Shown piece by piece: positions 27,737 to 38,123 of a DNA stretch of 64,000 nucleotides. This DNA comes from JAOUJD01 sp963841815 (GTDB lineage: Bacteria; Pseudomonadota; Gammaproteobacteria; Burkholderiales; Burkholderiaceae_F), in contig CAWJEE010000015.1 in NCBI GenBank assembly GCA_963841815.1, forward strand, positions 1 through 64,000, read 5' to 3'. Each line of letters opens with the position of its first letter. Positions within the stretch are counted from its first letter, which is position 1. Under the pieces are notes generated by a model. It saw nothing but the letters and a program-made list of their open reading frames with translations. It made no database searches and had not been told where the DNA came from. A program made the translations under genes and the position numbers.

Positions 27737-28737
27737 ATGAAGATCCTCATCCTCGACGACTTTCAGGACGTCGTCCGCCACCTCGACTGCTTCGCCCGCC
27801 TGCACGGTCACGACGCTCGGGTGCTCACCGCGACGGCCGCGGGCCTGGGGCAGCTCGCGTCGCGCCTGCAGGACGCGGAGGCCCTGGTCCTGACGCGCGA
27901 GCGCACGCGGATCACCGACGCGCTGCTGGCCCGCCTGCCCAAGCTTCGGCTGATCAGCCAAACCGGCAAGGTCGGCCCGCACATCGACGTCGAGGCCTGC
28001 AGCCGCCGCGGCGTCGCGGTCGCCGAGGGGACGGGCTATTCGGTGGCGACCTCCGAGTTCACGTGGCTGCTGATCCTCGCCGCAATGCGCCGGCTGCCGT
28101 CGTACATGGCGAACCTCTATGCCGGCGCGTGGCAGCAGAGCGTGCCGGCGCGACCCGACTGGCCGCTTGCCGGCCTCGGCGTTGCGCTCGCCGGCAAGAC
28201 GCTCGGAGTGTGGAGCTACGGGAAGATCGGCGCGCTGGTCGCCGGCTACGGCAGGGCTTTCGGCATGAAGGTGCTGGTTCACGGCAGCGAGCAGGCGCGC
28301 GGTCGCGCGGACGCGGACGGCCACGCAACGACGCCCAGCCGCGAAGCGCTGTTCGAGCGCGCCGACGTGCTGACGCTGCACCTGCGCCTGGCCGAAACCA
28401 CACGCGGATGCGTGACGCGGCAGGACCTGGCGCGGATGCAGCCCACAGCGCTGCTGGTCAACACGAGCCGCGCCGAACTGGTGGAAGCCCGGCGCGCTTG
28501 TCGAAGCCCTGCGCGACGGACGGCCAGGGATGGCCGCCGTCGACGTCTACGAACGCGAGCCCGTGCGCGACGAACCGCTGCTGCGGCTGCCGAACGTCGT
28601 CGCCTCACCGCACCTCGGGTTCGTGGAGCGCACGTCCTACGAGACGCATGTTCGGCGGCGCGTTCGACAACGTCGTCGCGTTTGCCGCCGGCGAGCCGCG
28701 CAACATCGTCAACGCCGCCGCCCTCGCGTCCCGATAA
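27737..28737 (+). CDS. D-2-hydroxyacid dehydrogenase (two one-base frameshifts)
   Basis: After correction about 332 residues. The N-terminus is MKILILDDFQDVVRHLDC. The NAD-binding region is LGVWSYGKIGALVAGYG, where the first Gly of GxGxxG is Ser. The catalytic triad is seen as Arg in LLVNTSRAELVE, Glu in AAVDVYEREPV and His in VASPHLGFVE. The frame changes twice: an extra g near 28488 (GAAGCCCGG where GAACCCGG is expected) and an extra c near 28646 (before MFGGAFDNVVAF). Both look like sequencing insertions. The family reduces 2-keto acids with NAD(P)H; the substrate is unknown. Confidence 0.85.
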
Positions 28738-28790
28738 CCAGACCGTCGCGGCAACGCTGGCGGACGAAACGCCCGACGCCGCGCGGGGCG

Positions 28791-28997
28791 TCAGCCGATG
28801 ACGTCGATCTCGACCGCCTGCGGCCCCTTCTGGCCCTGCTGCACCTGGTACTCGACGCGCTGGTTCTCCTTCAGCGTGCGGAAGCCCTTCGACTTGATGC
28901 CGCTGTAGTGGGCGAACAGATCCGAACCGCCATCGTCGGGCTTGATGAAGCCGAAACCCTTCGTTTCGTTGAACCACTTCACTGTGCCTGTCGCCAT
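28791..28997 (-). CDS. Cold-shock protein, CspA family
   Basis: 68 residues starting MATGTVKWFNETKGFGFIKP, with RNP1 (KGFGFI) and RNP2 (DLFAHYS, usually DLFVHFS). It binds single-stranded nucleic acid and melts RNA structure in the cytoplasm. A stretch of about 340 bases without a clear gene lies upstream; csp genes often have long structured leaders, so part of it may be untranslated leader. A weak GC-rich hairpin (28775-28792) overlaps its stop codon. Confidence 0.95.
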   Translation of the reverse strand: MATGTVKWFNETKGFGFIKPDDGGSDLFAHYSGIKSKGFRTLKENQRVEYQVQQGQKGPQAVEIDVIG

Positions 28998-29338
28998 GCG
29001 ATTTCACTCCGGGGGTTGACGCGGGAATGCGCCCGCGACGCGCAAACGATCTCGCTGTGCTGATTGCCGGGAGCAGGTAATGCGACAGGAACGGCCCGTC
29101 TCGTGTTACCGGGCGGCTGGCAAGCGAAGTTTCAAGGTTCACAGCCCGAATCGACTGCCTCTGCATGCTGCTTCAGCGCCCATCGAAAGTCCTGGCGCCG
29201 TGCCCGAACTGTAGATCGTGCGGCGCCGATGGCAATCAGGGCGCCCACGTACCTCGGGCGTCGCGCGGGTCGCGGAAGCGCGTGATATGCGCGTGCAGCT
29301 CGGCGATGGGCGGCCTGGCGAGAGCGGCCGCCGGCACC
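28998..29338. other. Non-coding stretch upstream of csp
   Basis: 341 bases between the cold-shock gene and the AbrB-type gene. Short open frames occur on both strands, but none has a convincing start, ribosome-binding site or recognisable protein. The part next to the csp start may form its leader. No other element was recognised. Confidence 0.4.
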
Positions 29339-30389
29339 TCAGGCGAGGTCGGCGCGCCGGGCCTTCCAGCGCTTCCACGTGCGGTAAGTGATCCCCACGC
29401 TCAACACGACGGCGGCCATCCGTATCGCGTGGAACGCCGTGACGATGGGCACACCGAGCCGCAACGCCTTCGCGGTCAGCGCCATCTCGCCGATGCCGCC
29501 CGGAGTCGTCGCCACGATCGCGGTCGACCAGTGCAGGCCGGAGCCGACGGACAGCAGCCAGCCGAACACGGCCGCGATCACGAGGTACACGAGCGTGATC
29601 GCCGCCACGGCGCCGAGGAAACGCGGCGCCGAATCGAAGAACTCGGGCGTGAAGCGCGTGCCGAGCCCGATGCCGATCAGCAGCTGCCCGGCGTTGACGA
29701 CGGGCGCGGGCAGCGAGGACCAGGTGAGGCCCATCGACGTGACGACCGCGGCGGCCAGCAGGGGCCCGATCATCCAGCCGTTCGGCGAGCCCACGCGGCG
29801 CAGCGCGATCGCCGCCCCGCCCGTCACGCCCGCCAGCAAGCGCGAATCCGCCCCACGAGAAGTCGCGCGCGATCGGCACGTAGGGATCCAGGCCGCGGAT
29901 GTCGAACGCATTCAGCAGCAGCGGCACGATCAGCACGACCAGCATGATGCGCAGGCTGTGCGCGGCGGCCACGCGCTCGACCTGCCCGCCGTGCCGCTCC
30001 GCCAGGACCGCCATCTCGCTGGCGCCGCCGATCGCCATGCCGAAGAACGACGTCGGCGCATCGGTCGCGACCATCTTGCCCAGCAGCCAGCTGCCGAGCA
30101 CGCCGAGCGCAAGCGCGAAGGCGACGGCCAGCGCGACCCACGGCCCAAGCCGAACGACTTCGCGCACGACATCGGGCGAGAAGTACAGCCCGAGCGCGAC
30201 GCCGATGATCCATTGCCCGGCCTGGCGCCCGCCGGGCGGCGACGCGAGCCGGCCGTGCAGCATGCTGACGAGCGCCACCGCCACCAGCGGCCCGATCAGC
30301 CACGGCAGCGGCGCCCGGATCCAGGCGCAGATGAGCGCACCGGCCAGCGCGACGACGAGTGAACGAAGAACGGGAAGGACGTGGACCAT
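29339..30389 (-). CDS. AbrB-family membrane protein (one-base frameshift)
   Basis: After correction about 349 residues with roughly ten membrane helices in two similar halves, as in the 'membrane protein AbrB duplication' family (COG3180). The first half holds WLIGPLVAVALVSMLHGRL and SFFGMAIGGASEMAVLAERH. The second holds NGWMIGPLLAAAVVTSMG and STAIVATTPGGIGEMALTAK. The paired GGxxEMA/GGIGEMA motifs show the internal repeat. An extra base near 29838 (CTTGCTGG where CTGCTGG is expected) breaks the frame. It follows tctA by 63 bases. Its physiological role is unsettled; it should not be confused with AbrB transition-state regulators. Confidence 0.82.
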
Positions 30390-30452
30390 CAGCGGCGGCC
30401 CGCGCGCATGGCGCAGACGTTGTCACGGCCCTTTCGACGTCCGCGCCGCCGT

Positions 30453-31950
30453 CTAGCCGCCGCGTCGCCGCCGCATTGCGCGCGCGACCAGCGGGGCGAG
30501 CAGGATGATCGCGGTCAGCAGGAACAGCGACGCCGAGATCGGCTGCGTGATGAACACCGACGGGTCGCCCTGGCTGATCGACAGCGCGCGCCGCATCTGG
30601 CTCTCGGCCAGCGGTCCCAGGATGAGGCCGATCACCGCCGGCGCGACCGGGAACCCCCAGCGCCGCATCCCGAAGCCCAGCAGCCCGAAGACGTAGAGGG
30701 TCACCAGGTCGACGACCGACTGGTGCAGGCTGTACGCGCCCAGCGTCGCGAACACGAGGATCGCGCCGTAGAGCAGCGGCTTCGGGATCTTCAGCACCTG
30801 CACCCAGAGCCCGATCAGCGGCAGGTTCAGCACGAGCAGCAGCACGTTGCCGACGTACAGGCTGGCGATCAGCGCCCACACCAGGCTGGCCTGGGTCTGG
30901 AACAGCAGCGGGCCCGGCTGGATGCCGTAGTTCTGGAACGCCGCGAGCAGGATCGCCGCGGTGGCCGACGTCGGGATGCCGAGCGTCAGCAGCGGCACCA
31001 GCACGCCGGTGGCGGCCGCGTTGTTCGCGGCCTCGGGCCCGGCGACGCCTTCGATCGCGCCGTGCCCGAATTCCTCCGGCTTCTTGCTGAGCTTGCGCTC
31101 CATCGCGTACGACAGGAACGTCGGAATCTCGGCCCCGCCGGCGGGAATCGTGCCGAACGGGAAGCCGACGGCCGTCGCGCGCAGCCACGCCGGCCACGAG
31201 CGCCGCCAGTCCTCCTTCGACATCATCAGCGAACCGGACAGTCGCTCGATCTCGCTCGCGCTGCCGGCTGCTGTACGCGGCGACGTACAGCGCCTCGCCC
31301 ACGGCGAACAGGCCGACCGCGAGCACGACCACGTCGATGCCGTCGAGCAGTTCCGGCACGCCGAACGCGAAACGCTGCTGCCCGGTCTGCTCGTCGATGC
31401 CGACCAGGCCGAACAGCAGGCCGAGGAACAGCATCGTCAGGCCGCGGGTCGTCGATTGCCCGAGGACGGCGGCGACGGTGACGAAGGCGAACACCATCAG
31501 CGCGAAGTACTCGGCCGGCCCGAACTTCAGCGCGATCTCGACGACGACGGGCGCGAGCAGGGTCAGCAGCACGGTCGCGATCGAGCCGGCGACGAACGAG
31601 CCGATGGCGGCGGTCGCGAGCGCCGGGCCGGCACGGCCGTGCTTCGCCATCTGGTTGCCCTCGAGCCCGGTGGCGATCGACGCCGACTCTCCGGGCGTGT
31701 TGAGCAGGATGGTGGTCGTCGATCCGCCGTACATCGCGCCGTAGTAGATGCCGGCGAACATGATCAGCGCGCCGGTCGGGTCGAGCTTCGCCGTGATCGG
31801 CATCAGCATCGCGACCGTCAGCGCCGGGCCGACGCCGGGCAGCACGCCGACGAAGGTGCCCAGGGTCACGCCGACCAGCCCCCAGAGCAGGTTCAACGGC
31901 GTCAGCGCGACGCCGAAGCCGTCGAGCAGGGCGCCGAAGGTATCGATCAC
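30453..31950 (-). CDS. tctA: Tripartite tricarboxylate transporter large permease TctA (frameshift)
   Basis: After correction 498 residues, normal for TctA, with 11-12 membrane helices. The N-terminal part has LGTFVGVLPGVGPALTVAML and MYGGSTTTILLNTPGESASI. After a shift between about 31235 and 31275 the C-terminal part has GFPFGTIPAGGAEIPTFLSY and LVPLLTLGIPTSATAAILLA, the second family repeat. One extra base is inferred. The GTG at 31950 overlaps the tctB stop (GTGA). With TctB and the binding protein TctC it takes up tricarboxylates or other carboxylates using an ion gradient. Confidence 0.92.
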
Positions 31951-32476
31951 AGTCCCGCTCCGCCGAGGATCGGCCGCAGCCAGCCCGCCGGAAGGTTCAC
32001 GTTGAGGAAGCGCACGAAGAACAGGAACACGCCGAGCCCGAGCAGCAGGCCGATCGCGCCGTCGCGCAGCCAGCGTCCGCTGCCGAAGCCGCGCGCCACG
32101 CAGGCAAACAGCACCGCCGCCGCGAGCACGAAGCCGCGCCGTGTGGATCAGCGCCATCTGCGCGAAGAGACCGGCGCTGACCCAGCCGAAGGCGCTCGCG
32201 ACGAACCCGTGCTCCCACGCGTTCGGCCGGATCGTCCGGCGTGCGCGCCCGCCAGCCCCCGGTGAAGCACTCGACCAGCAGCAGGCCGCCGAACAGGATC
32301 AGCCCGAAGCTGACCACCACCGGCATCACGTTCGGCCCCACGCGCGAGTAGCCGCCGGCGCTCGGCAGGCTCAGGGCGACGACGGCCGCGGCGATGCCGA
32401 GCGCCATCACCCCGAGCGACAGGAGGAGGTCGATCAGCGCGCCGCGGCGCGATGCCGCCGCGAGACCCGGCGTCAC
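31947..32476 (-). CDS. tctB: Tripartite tricarboxylate transporter small permease TctB (two frameshifts)
   Basis: After removing two inferred extra bases the protein is about 175 residues with four membrane helices. The pieces in order are IDLLLSLGVMALGIAAAVVA and VGPNVMPVVVSFGLILFGGL; a middle segment around FVASAFGWVSAGLFAQMALI; and LAAAVLFACVARGFGSG, then IGLLLGLGVFLFFVRFLNVN. Shifts fall at about 32215-32260 and near 32137. The GTG start lies one base after the tctC stop and the stop overlaps tctA by four bases, so the three are coupled. TctB proteins vary in sequence; the identity rests on hydrophobic pattern and position. Confidence 0.85.
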
Positions 32477-32477
32477 G

Positions 32478-33447
32478 TTACTTCTTCAGCCCGAGCGACT
32501 CCATGATCGCCGTGACCCGGCGCGTGTCTTCCTCGAGGAAGGCCTTGAACTGATCGCCGGGCAGGAACCAGGACGGACCAGCCCATCTTGCCCAGCGTCT
32601 CCTTCCACGCCGGCGTTTCCGTCGCGGCCTGGACGAGCTTGACCAGCTGGTCGCGCTGCGCCGGCGTGAGGCCCGGCGCGCCGAAGATTCCGCGCCAGTT
32701 GCCGAGCACCACGTCGATGCCCTGCTCCTTGAGCGACTTGATGCCTTCCTCGGCGTTCGGGCCGGACACGGCGAGCGCGCGCATGCGGCCGGCCTTGATC
32801 TGCTCCGCGTATTCGCCGAGGCCCGACACGCCCGCGGTGACGTGGCCGCCGACGATGGCCGCGATCGAGTCGCCGCCGCCCTTGAACGGCACGTAGTTGA
32901 TCTTCGAGACGTCGCCGCCGACCGCCTTGGCGATCATGCCGACGAGGATGTGGTCGGTGCCGCCGGCCGAGCCGCCGCCCCAGGAAATCGAGCCCGGGTT
33001 CGCCTTGAACGCCTTCACCAGGTCGCCCATCGTCTTGTGCGGCGACGAGGCCGGCACCACGATCACTTCGTACTCGCTGGTGAGCCGCGCGATCGGCGTC
33101 ACCATCGTCAGGTCGACCGGCGACTTGTTCAGGATGATCCCGCCGACCATGACGAGCCCGCCGATCATGACGGCGTTGGGGTCGCCCTTCGCGCTGTTGA
33201 CGAATTGCGCGAGGCCCGGGGTGCCCGCCGCGCCGCCCTTGTTCTCGAACGACACCGACTGCACCAGCTTGGCGCTCTGCATCGCCGCCGCGAGCTGGCG
33301 GCCGGTCTGGTCCCAGCCCCCGCCCGGATTGGCGGGAATCATCATCTTCAGGGCGCCGACCGCCTGCCCGAAAGCCGGACTCGACAGGCCGAACGGGGCC
33401 GCCGCGAACGCGGCCGCCACGGCGATGGAAAACTCGCGACGCTTCAT
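32478..33447 (-). CDS. tctC: Tripartite tricarboxylate transporter binding protein TctC (frameshift near end)
   Basis: After correction 322 residues. It has a signal peptide (REFSIAVAAAFAAAPFGL) and the Bug/TctC pattern: MMIPANPGGGWDQTGRQLA, SVSFENKGGAAGTPGLAQF and SISWGGGSAGGTDHILVGM. The end shifts frame near 32572 (one extra base), after which FLPGDQFKAFLEEDTRRV and ESLGLKK complete the family C-terminus. The ATG at 33447 has a GAGGAGG site. It is a periplasmic solute receptor. This subfamily, with GWDQTGR, is usually next to its own TctBA, as here. Confidence 0.93.
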
Positions 33448-33562
33448 GGAGGCCTCCTCTTCTTCTGATTCGCCCTCTGGGCCGCGAAAGCATACCCGCC
33501 CGCACCCGCGCCGGCACACGCCGTGCGCCCCGTCGGCGCGCGTGCCGCCGCGACGCGCGGCG

Positions 33563-34732
33563 TCAGTCCGCCCGCAGCGCGTCGACGATCTTCATCCGGC
33601 TCGCCTTGATCGCCGGAAGGAACCCGCCGATAAAGCCCATCAGCAGTGCGAAGGCGAGCGACTGCGCGACGATGCGCGGGGTCAGCGTGAATGAGAACGC
33701 GAGTTCCGAGAACGACTGGAAGTTGGTGGTGGACACCGTGATCGCGGTCAGCGAGCTCGCCGCCGCGAGCCCGGCGAGGCCGCCGACCAGCGCGAGCAGC
33801 AGCGATTCGCCGAGGAAGGCCGCGAGGATCGCGCGACGCCGGAAGCCGAGCGCGCGCAGCGTCCCGATCTCCCCGGTGCGCGTGGCGACGGCGGCGTACA
33901 TCGTGATCGTCGCGCCGATCATCGCGCCGAGCGAGAAGATCACCGACAACGCCATGCCGAGCAGCGTGATGAACGTCGACAGGCCGGCCGACTGGTCCTC
34001 GTAGAACTTCGTTTCGCGCTTGATGCTCACCTTCAGCCGCGGGTCCTCGTCCAGCCGCGCCTTCATCGGCTCGAACGAATCCGGCGTCGCCAGCCGCGCG
34101 ATCACCGACGAGTAGCCCGCCCGTCGGAACGCCTGCATCATCTGGTCGACGTCGCCCCAGATCTCGGAGTCGAAGCCGCTCTTGCCGGCATCGAACACGC
34201 CGACGACCGTCCAGGCCCGTCCGGCGAAGGACAGCTGCTGCCCGAGCTCGACGCCGGCGAACCCGCGCGCCACCGAAGCGCCGACGACGATCTCCGACGA
34301 GCCCGCGCGGAACATCCGCCCTTGCACGATCCTCGCCTGCGGCCGCAGCACGACTCCCATCTCCGGCACGCCGCGCACGACGACGTTGCTGCGCTTGGTC
34401 GGCTGGTCGATCTTGGGCAACGAGTTCAGCACCACGACTTCCTTCGAGACCAGCGCCCGTCCGTCCGGTCCGCGCGCGACCTCCGGGGCGGTCTCGATCA
34501 GCGCCGCCTGGTCGCGCAGGATGCCGCTCTGCACCTCGGTCTGGCTCCCCTGCCGGATCACGACGACGTTGTCGACCGAGCCCGTCGACACCAGCGTCGT
34601 CTTCAGCCCCGCATCCAGCATCAGCACGGCCGCGAAGACGAACACGACCAGAGCCATGCCGCCCGCGGTCAGCGCCGTGGTGAGCTTGCGCACCCACAGG
34701 TTGCGCGCGACGTAGCTGAGCGGGATCTTCAT
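33563..34732 (-). CDS. ABC transporter permease, MacB/FtsX type (second permease)
   Basis: 389 residues with an N-terminal helix (LTAGGMALVVFVFAAVLMLD) and a large periplasmic MacB_PCD-like domain (residues about 45-250). Three C-terminal helices follow, with the FtsX motif TGEIGTLRALGFRRRAILAA. The ATG at 34732 starts MKIPLSYVARNLWVRKLTTA. Such permeases work mechanically rather than by channel transport, moving lipoproteins, peptides or antibiotics at the envelope. It is the last gene of the HlyD-ATPase-permease-permease operon, 60 bases after the first permease. Confidence 0.88.
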   Translation of the reverse strand: MKIPLSYVARNLWVRKLTTALTAGGMALVVFVFAAVLMLDAGLKTTLVSTGSVDNVVVIRQGSQTEVQSGILRDQAALIETAPEVARGPDGRALVSKEVVVLNSLPKIDQPTKRSNVVVRGVPEMGVVLRPQARIVQGRMFRAGSSEIVVGASVARGFAGVELGQQLSFAGRAWTVVGVFDAGKSGFDSEIWGDVDQMMQAFRRAGYSSVIARLATPDSFEPMKARLDEDPRLKVSIKRETKFYEDQSAGLSTFITLLGMALSVIFSLGAMIGATITMYAAVATRTGEIGTLRALGFRRRAILAAFLGESLLLALVGGLAGLAAASSLTAITVSTTNFQSFSELAFSFTLTPRIVAQSLAFALLMGFIGGFLPAIKASRMKIVDALRAD

Positions 34733-34792
34733 GGCTCCATGCGTGGCGCACGCCACCGCGGCGCCGTCGCGCCCTCGCCGCCCGAGCGCCGA

Positions 34793-35950
34793 TCAGGCCA
34801 CATGGCGCAGCCCGTCGACGATCTTGATGCGCGAGGCGCGAAACGCCGGGATGACGCCGGCCACGAGCCCGACCACCAGCGCGCACCCGGCCTGCAGGTA
34901 GAACGTCTGCGGCACCAGCGGCATCTTGGCGAACACGCTGATGGTGGCGGCGTGGAACACCTGCACGACCGGCGGCGTCAGCAGCATTCCGATGGCGCCG
35001 CCGAGGGCGGCGAGCAGCATCGCCTCGGCGAGGATCAGCAGGGCGATGGTGCGCGGCGGGAAGCCGAGCGCCTTCATCGTCGCGTACTCGGACAGCCGTT
35101 CGCGCGCCGTCATCGCCATCGTGTTCGCCGCCACCGCCATGATGATCAGGATGACGACGTAGCTGACGCCTTCGATCGCCACGATGATGGTCTCGATCAT
35201 CGCGACGAAGGCGAGCGTGAACGCCTTTTCCGTCTCGGTCAGCGTCTCGGCCAGCGAGTTCTTGAACTCGGCATCGATGGTGCGCGCGATGTCGGCCGAA
35301 GCCGAACTGTCGGCGATGCTCACGATGAACACGCCGGCCTGGTCGGCCCGGCGGGGGAAGATCTTCTTGATCTGCTCGTTCAGGTAGTCGAAGTGGAAGT
35401 ACATCTGGCGCGTGATCGTCGTCTCGTCCCTGGCGTCGTAGATCGCGCGCACCGTGAACTCCCAGTTGCCCGGGTAGATCGAGCTCTTCAGCGGGATCGT
35501 GTCGCCCACCTTGAAACCGTACAGGTCGGCGAGCTGCCGGCCGACGACCGCCCCGCGCCGGTCGCGCAGGAAGGCCGCGTACTCGTCCGGGTCGAAGATG
35601 TACTCGGGGTACATCGGGAAGTACGTCGGCGCATCGACGGCGAACTGCGCGAAGAAGTTCTTCGGCTCCTTGTAGATCCCCCCGAACCAGTTCGACACCG
35701 ACACGCCGGTCACGCCCGGCACCGCGCGGATCTTCTCGCGGTAGTACACCGGCATCGAGAACGTCAGCGAGATGGCGTTGCGCGCGATGAGCCGCGTCGC
35801 CGAGGCGGCGTCCGAGCCGGCGTACCACGCGCGCACGACGGTCTGCAGCAGCCCGAACGCGAGCACCGCGATCACCAGGCCGACGATGGTCAGCGTCGAA
35901 CGCAGCCTGGCCCGGAAGACGTTGCGCGCGACGAGTTTCAGGAAGAACAT
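34793..35950 (-). CDS. ABC transporter permease, MacB/FtsX type (first permease)
   Basis: 385 residues. The N-terminal helix is TIVGLVIAVLAFGLLQTVV. A periplasmic domain follows, then three helices, with ERLSEYATMKALGFPPRTIA as the FtsX coupling motif. Its start overlaps the ATPase stop by one base (TGATG). The two different permeases may form a heterodimer on one ATPase pair, similar in layout to LolCDE, rather than the homodimer of MacB. The substrate is unknown. Confidence 0.88.
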   Translation of the reverse strand: MFFLKLVARNVFRARLRSTLTIVGLVIAVLAFGLLQTVVRAWYAGSDAASATRLIARNAISLTFSMPVYYREKIRAVPGVTGVSVSNWFGGIYKEPKNFFAQFAVDAPTYFPMYPEYIFDPDEYAAFLRDRRGAVVGRQLADLYGFKVGDTIPLKSSIYPGNWEFTVRAIYDARDETTITRQMYFHFDYLNEQIKKIFPRRADQAGVFIVSIADSSASADIARTIDAEFKNSLAETLTETEKAFTLAFVAMIETIIVAIEGVSYVVILIIMAVAANTMAMTARERLSEYATMKALGFPPRTIALLILAEAMLLAALGGAIGMLLTPPVVQVFHAATISVFAKMPLVPQTFYLQAGCALVVGLVAGVIPAFRASRIKIVDGLRHVA

Positions 35951-36669
35951 CAGTGCGCCGGCGCGGTGTCGGTCAGCTGGCCCTTGTCGAGGTAGATCAG
36001 GTGATGCGCGGCCTCCGCGGCGCGCGGGTCGTGCGTCACCATCACGATCGACTTGCCGAGCTCGACGTTGAGCCGGTCGAGCAGCTTCAGGATGTCCGCC
36101 GCGGACTGCCGATCGAGGTCGCCCGTGGGCTCGTCGGCGATCACGAGCAGCGGGTCGGTCACCAGCGCGCGGGCGATCGCGACGCGCTGCTGCTGCCCGC
36201 CGGACAGCTCGTTCGGGTAGTGCTTCATGCGGTCGGCGAGCCCCACCATGTCCAGCAGCAGCTCGACGCGCTCGCGGCGCTCGGCGCGCGACAGGTCGGT
36301 GAGCTGCAGCGGCAGCTCGACGTTCTCGAACGCCGTCAGCACCGGCATCAGGTTGTAGAACTGGAACACGAAGCCGACGCTGCGCGCGCGCCAGTCGGCG
36401 AGTTCCGAGTCGCCGAAGCGGGTGATGTCCTCGCCGGCGATCGCCAGCCGCCCGGCGTCCGGCTTGTCGATGCCGGCGATCAGGTTCAGCAGCGTGCTCT
36501 TGCCCGACCCGGACGGCCCCATCAGCGCGACGAAATCGCCCTCGCGGATCGTCAGGTTGATGTCGGTGAGCACCGGCACGACCTGGTCGCCGCGCACGTA
36601 CGACTTGCTCAGGCCGACGATCTCGACCAGCAGCGGGCGTTCACCCGCCGGATGCGGCGCGGCGGCCAT
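35950..36669 (-). CDS. ABC transporter ATPase, LolD/MacB type
   Basis: 239 residues. Walker A is GPSGSGKSTLLNLIAG, the Q-loop region is FVFQFYNLMPVLTAFENVEL, the signature is LSGGQQQRVAIARAL, Walker B is LLVIADEPTGDLD, and the switch His is in VMVTHDPRAAE. It belongs to the branch that powers FtsX-type permeases. It lies four bases after the membrane-fusion gene and overlaps the first permease by one base. Confidence 0.93.
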   Translation of the reverse strand: MAAAPHPAGERPLLVEIVGLSKSYVRGDQVVPVLTDINLTIREGDFVALMGPSGSGKSTLLNLIAGIDKPDAGRLAIAGEDITRFGDSELADWRARSVGFVFQFYNLMPVLTAFENVELPLQLTDLSRAERRERVELLLDMVGLADRMKHYPNELSGGQQQRVAIARALVTDPLLVIADEPTGDLDRQSAADILKLLDRLNVELGKSIVMVTHDPRAAEAAHHLIYLDKGQLTDTAPAH

Positions 36670-36673
36670 CGCC

Positions 36674-37934
36674 CTACTTCTTCGCCGCCGTCACGGCCGC
36701 GCCGTCGGCGAGGCGCTCGTTCGGCGCCGACACCACGCGCGTGCCGGGCGCGAGGTCGACGCGGACCAGGTCCCCGACCTTGGCGCCGGCCGTCACCGGC
36801 TGCGACTTCACCCGCTCGTCGCCGCCCTTCTCGTCGCGCGTGACCACGAACACCACGTCGCGGCCGTCGCGCTTCACGATCGCATCCGGGCGCACGGCGG
36901 GCACCGGCTTGCGTTCGTCGGCCGCGAGCGCACGCGACAGGAATCCGATCTTCGCGCTCATGTCGGGAAGCACTCGCGCATCGCGCTCGACGAACGCCAC
37001 CTTGACCAGCAGCGTGGCCTTGCTGCGATCGACGGTCGGCACGACGCGGCTCACCTCCCCGAGCAGCCGCAGGTCGGGGAAGGCGTCGAGCTGGATCTCG
37101 GCCGGCTGGCCGACCGTGATCTTCGCGATCGACGCCTCCGAGACGTCGGCCTCGACTTCGAGCGTTTCCATGTCGGCCATCGTCACCACGGCGCCCGTGG
37201 TGCCCGACGCCGACGAGAACGGCGTGACGATGTCGCCGACGTTCGCGCTCTTCGTCAGCACGATGCCCGTGAACGGCGCGCGGATCAGCGTCTGGTCGTA
37301 GGCGACGCCGGCGACGCGGGCGTTGGCCTCCGCCACGGCGATCTGCGCCTTCAGCGACTCGATCGCGGCGCGCGCCTTGTTGTGGCGCGCTTCCGCCGTG
37401 TCGAGCGCGGACCCCGAGATGAAGTTCTGCTTCGCGAGGTCCTGCGCTCGCTTCAGCGCCGCCTGGGCGTCGTCGAGTTCGGCCTGGCCCTGCGCGAGAT
37501 TGGCGCGCGCGGCCTGCACCTGCGCCTGCGCCTGCTCGCGCTGCGCCGCGACGTCGCGGTTCTCGAGGCGTGCGATGACGTCGCCTTCCTTGACCATCTG
37601 GCCTTCCTGCACGCCGAGCCACTCGAGGCGACCGGTGCCCTTGGACGACACCGACGCGCGCCGGGCGGCGACCACCCGGCCCGTCGCGTTCAGCACGGCA
37701 ACGGACGTCGACGGATAGGCCGACGCGACGGTCGCCATGTCGACCGCCACCGCCGCCTGCCGCCCGCGCACCGCGAAGGCCGCCGCCAGCCACGGCGCCC
37801 AGCACGATGAGCCACACCCACCAGCGCTTCCACAGCGGACGACGGCGGCGCAGCGCCGGGCCTGCGCTGCGATCGATCGCGAGCCGCGACAGCGAAGCGG
37901 AGGACGAGGGGTTGCTGGCGGGTTGGTCGGCCAT
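36674..37934 (-). CDS. HlyD/MacA-type periplasmic adaptor (one-base frameshift)
   Basis: After correction 419 residues. It has an N-terminal cytoplasmic stretch, one membrane helix (WWVWLIVLGAVAG), then a split lipoyl/barrel-sandwich domain (VSSKGTGRLEWLGVQEGQMV and LIRAPFTGIVLTKSANVGDI). These flank a coiled-coil hairpin rich in Ala, Gln and Glu, and a beta-barrel domain follows. The frame shifts in a GGC repeat near 37785-37795 (one extra base), then continues AVRGRQAAVAVDMATVASAY. It is first in its operon and would link the inner-membrane ABC pump to the outer membrane. No outer-membrane factor is present nearby. Confidence 0.88.
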
Positions 37935-38123
37935 TGCGGATCCGAAGTGGGGGAGCGGCGCAATGCTATCGGATGCATGCGCCCGGCCCGCCGCGTTTCG
38001 CACCACCGGCCCGGCGATTCGCGCCCCGCATCGCGCCGCTGGCGCCGGCGCCCGAGCGGCCGCGCTGCCCGGGCCCGTATCGCCAGGCCGGGTCCGCGCG
38101 GCGCCGCCCGCCGCGCTGTGCTC

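Noticed and set aside
29824..32157. A single 777-codon frame covering parts of tctB, tctA and the AbrB-type gene
   Set aside because: It is produced by indels moving true coding segments into one frame; only the TctA N-terminal part of it is real.
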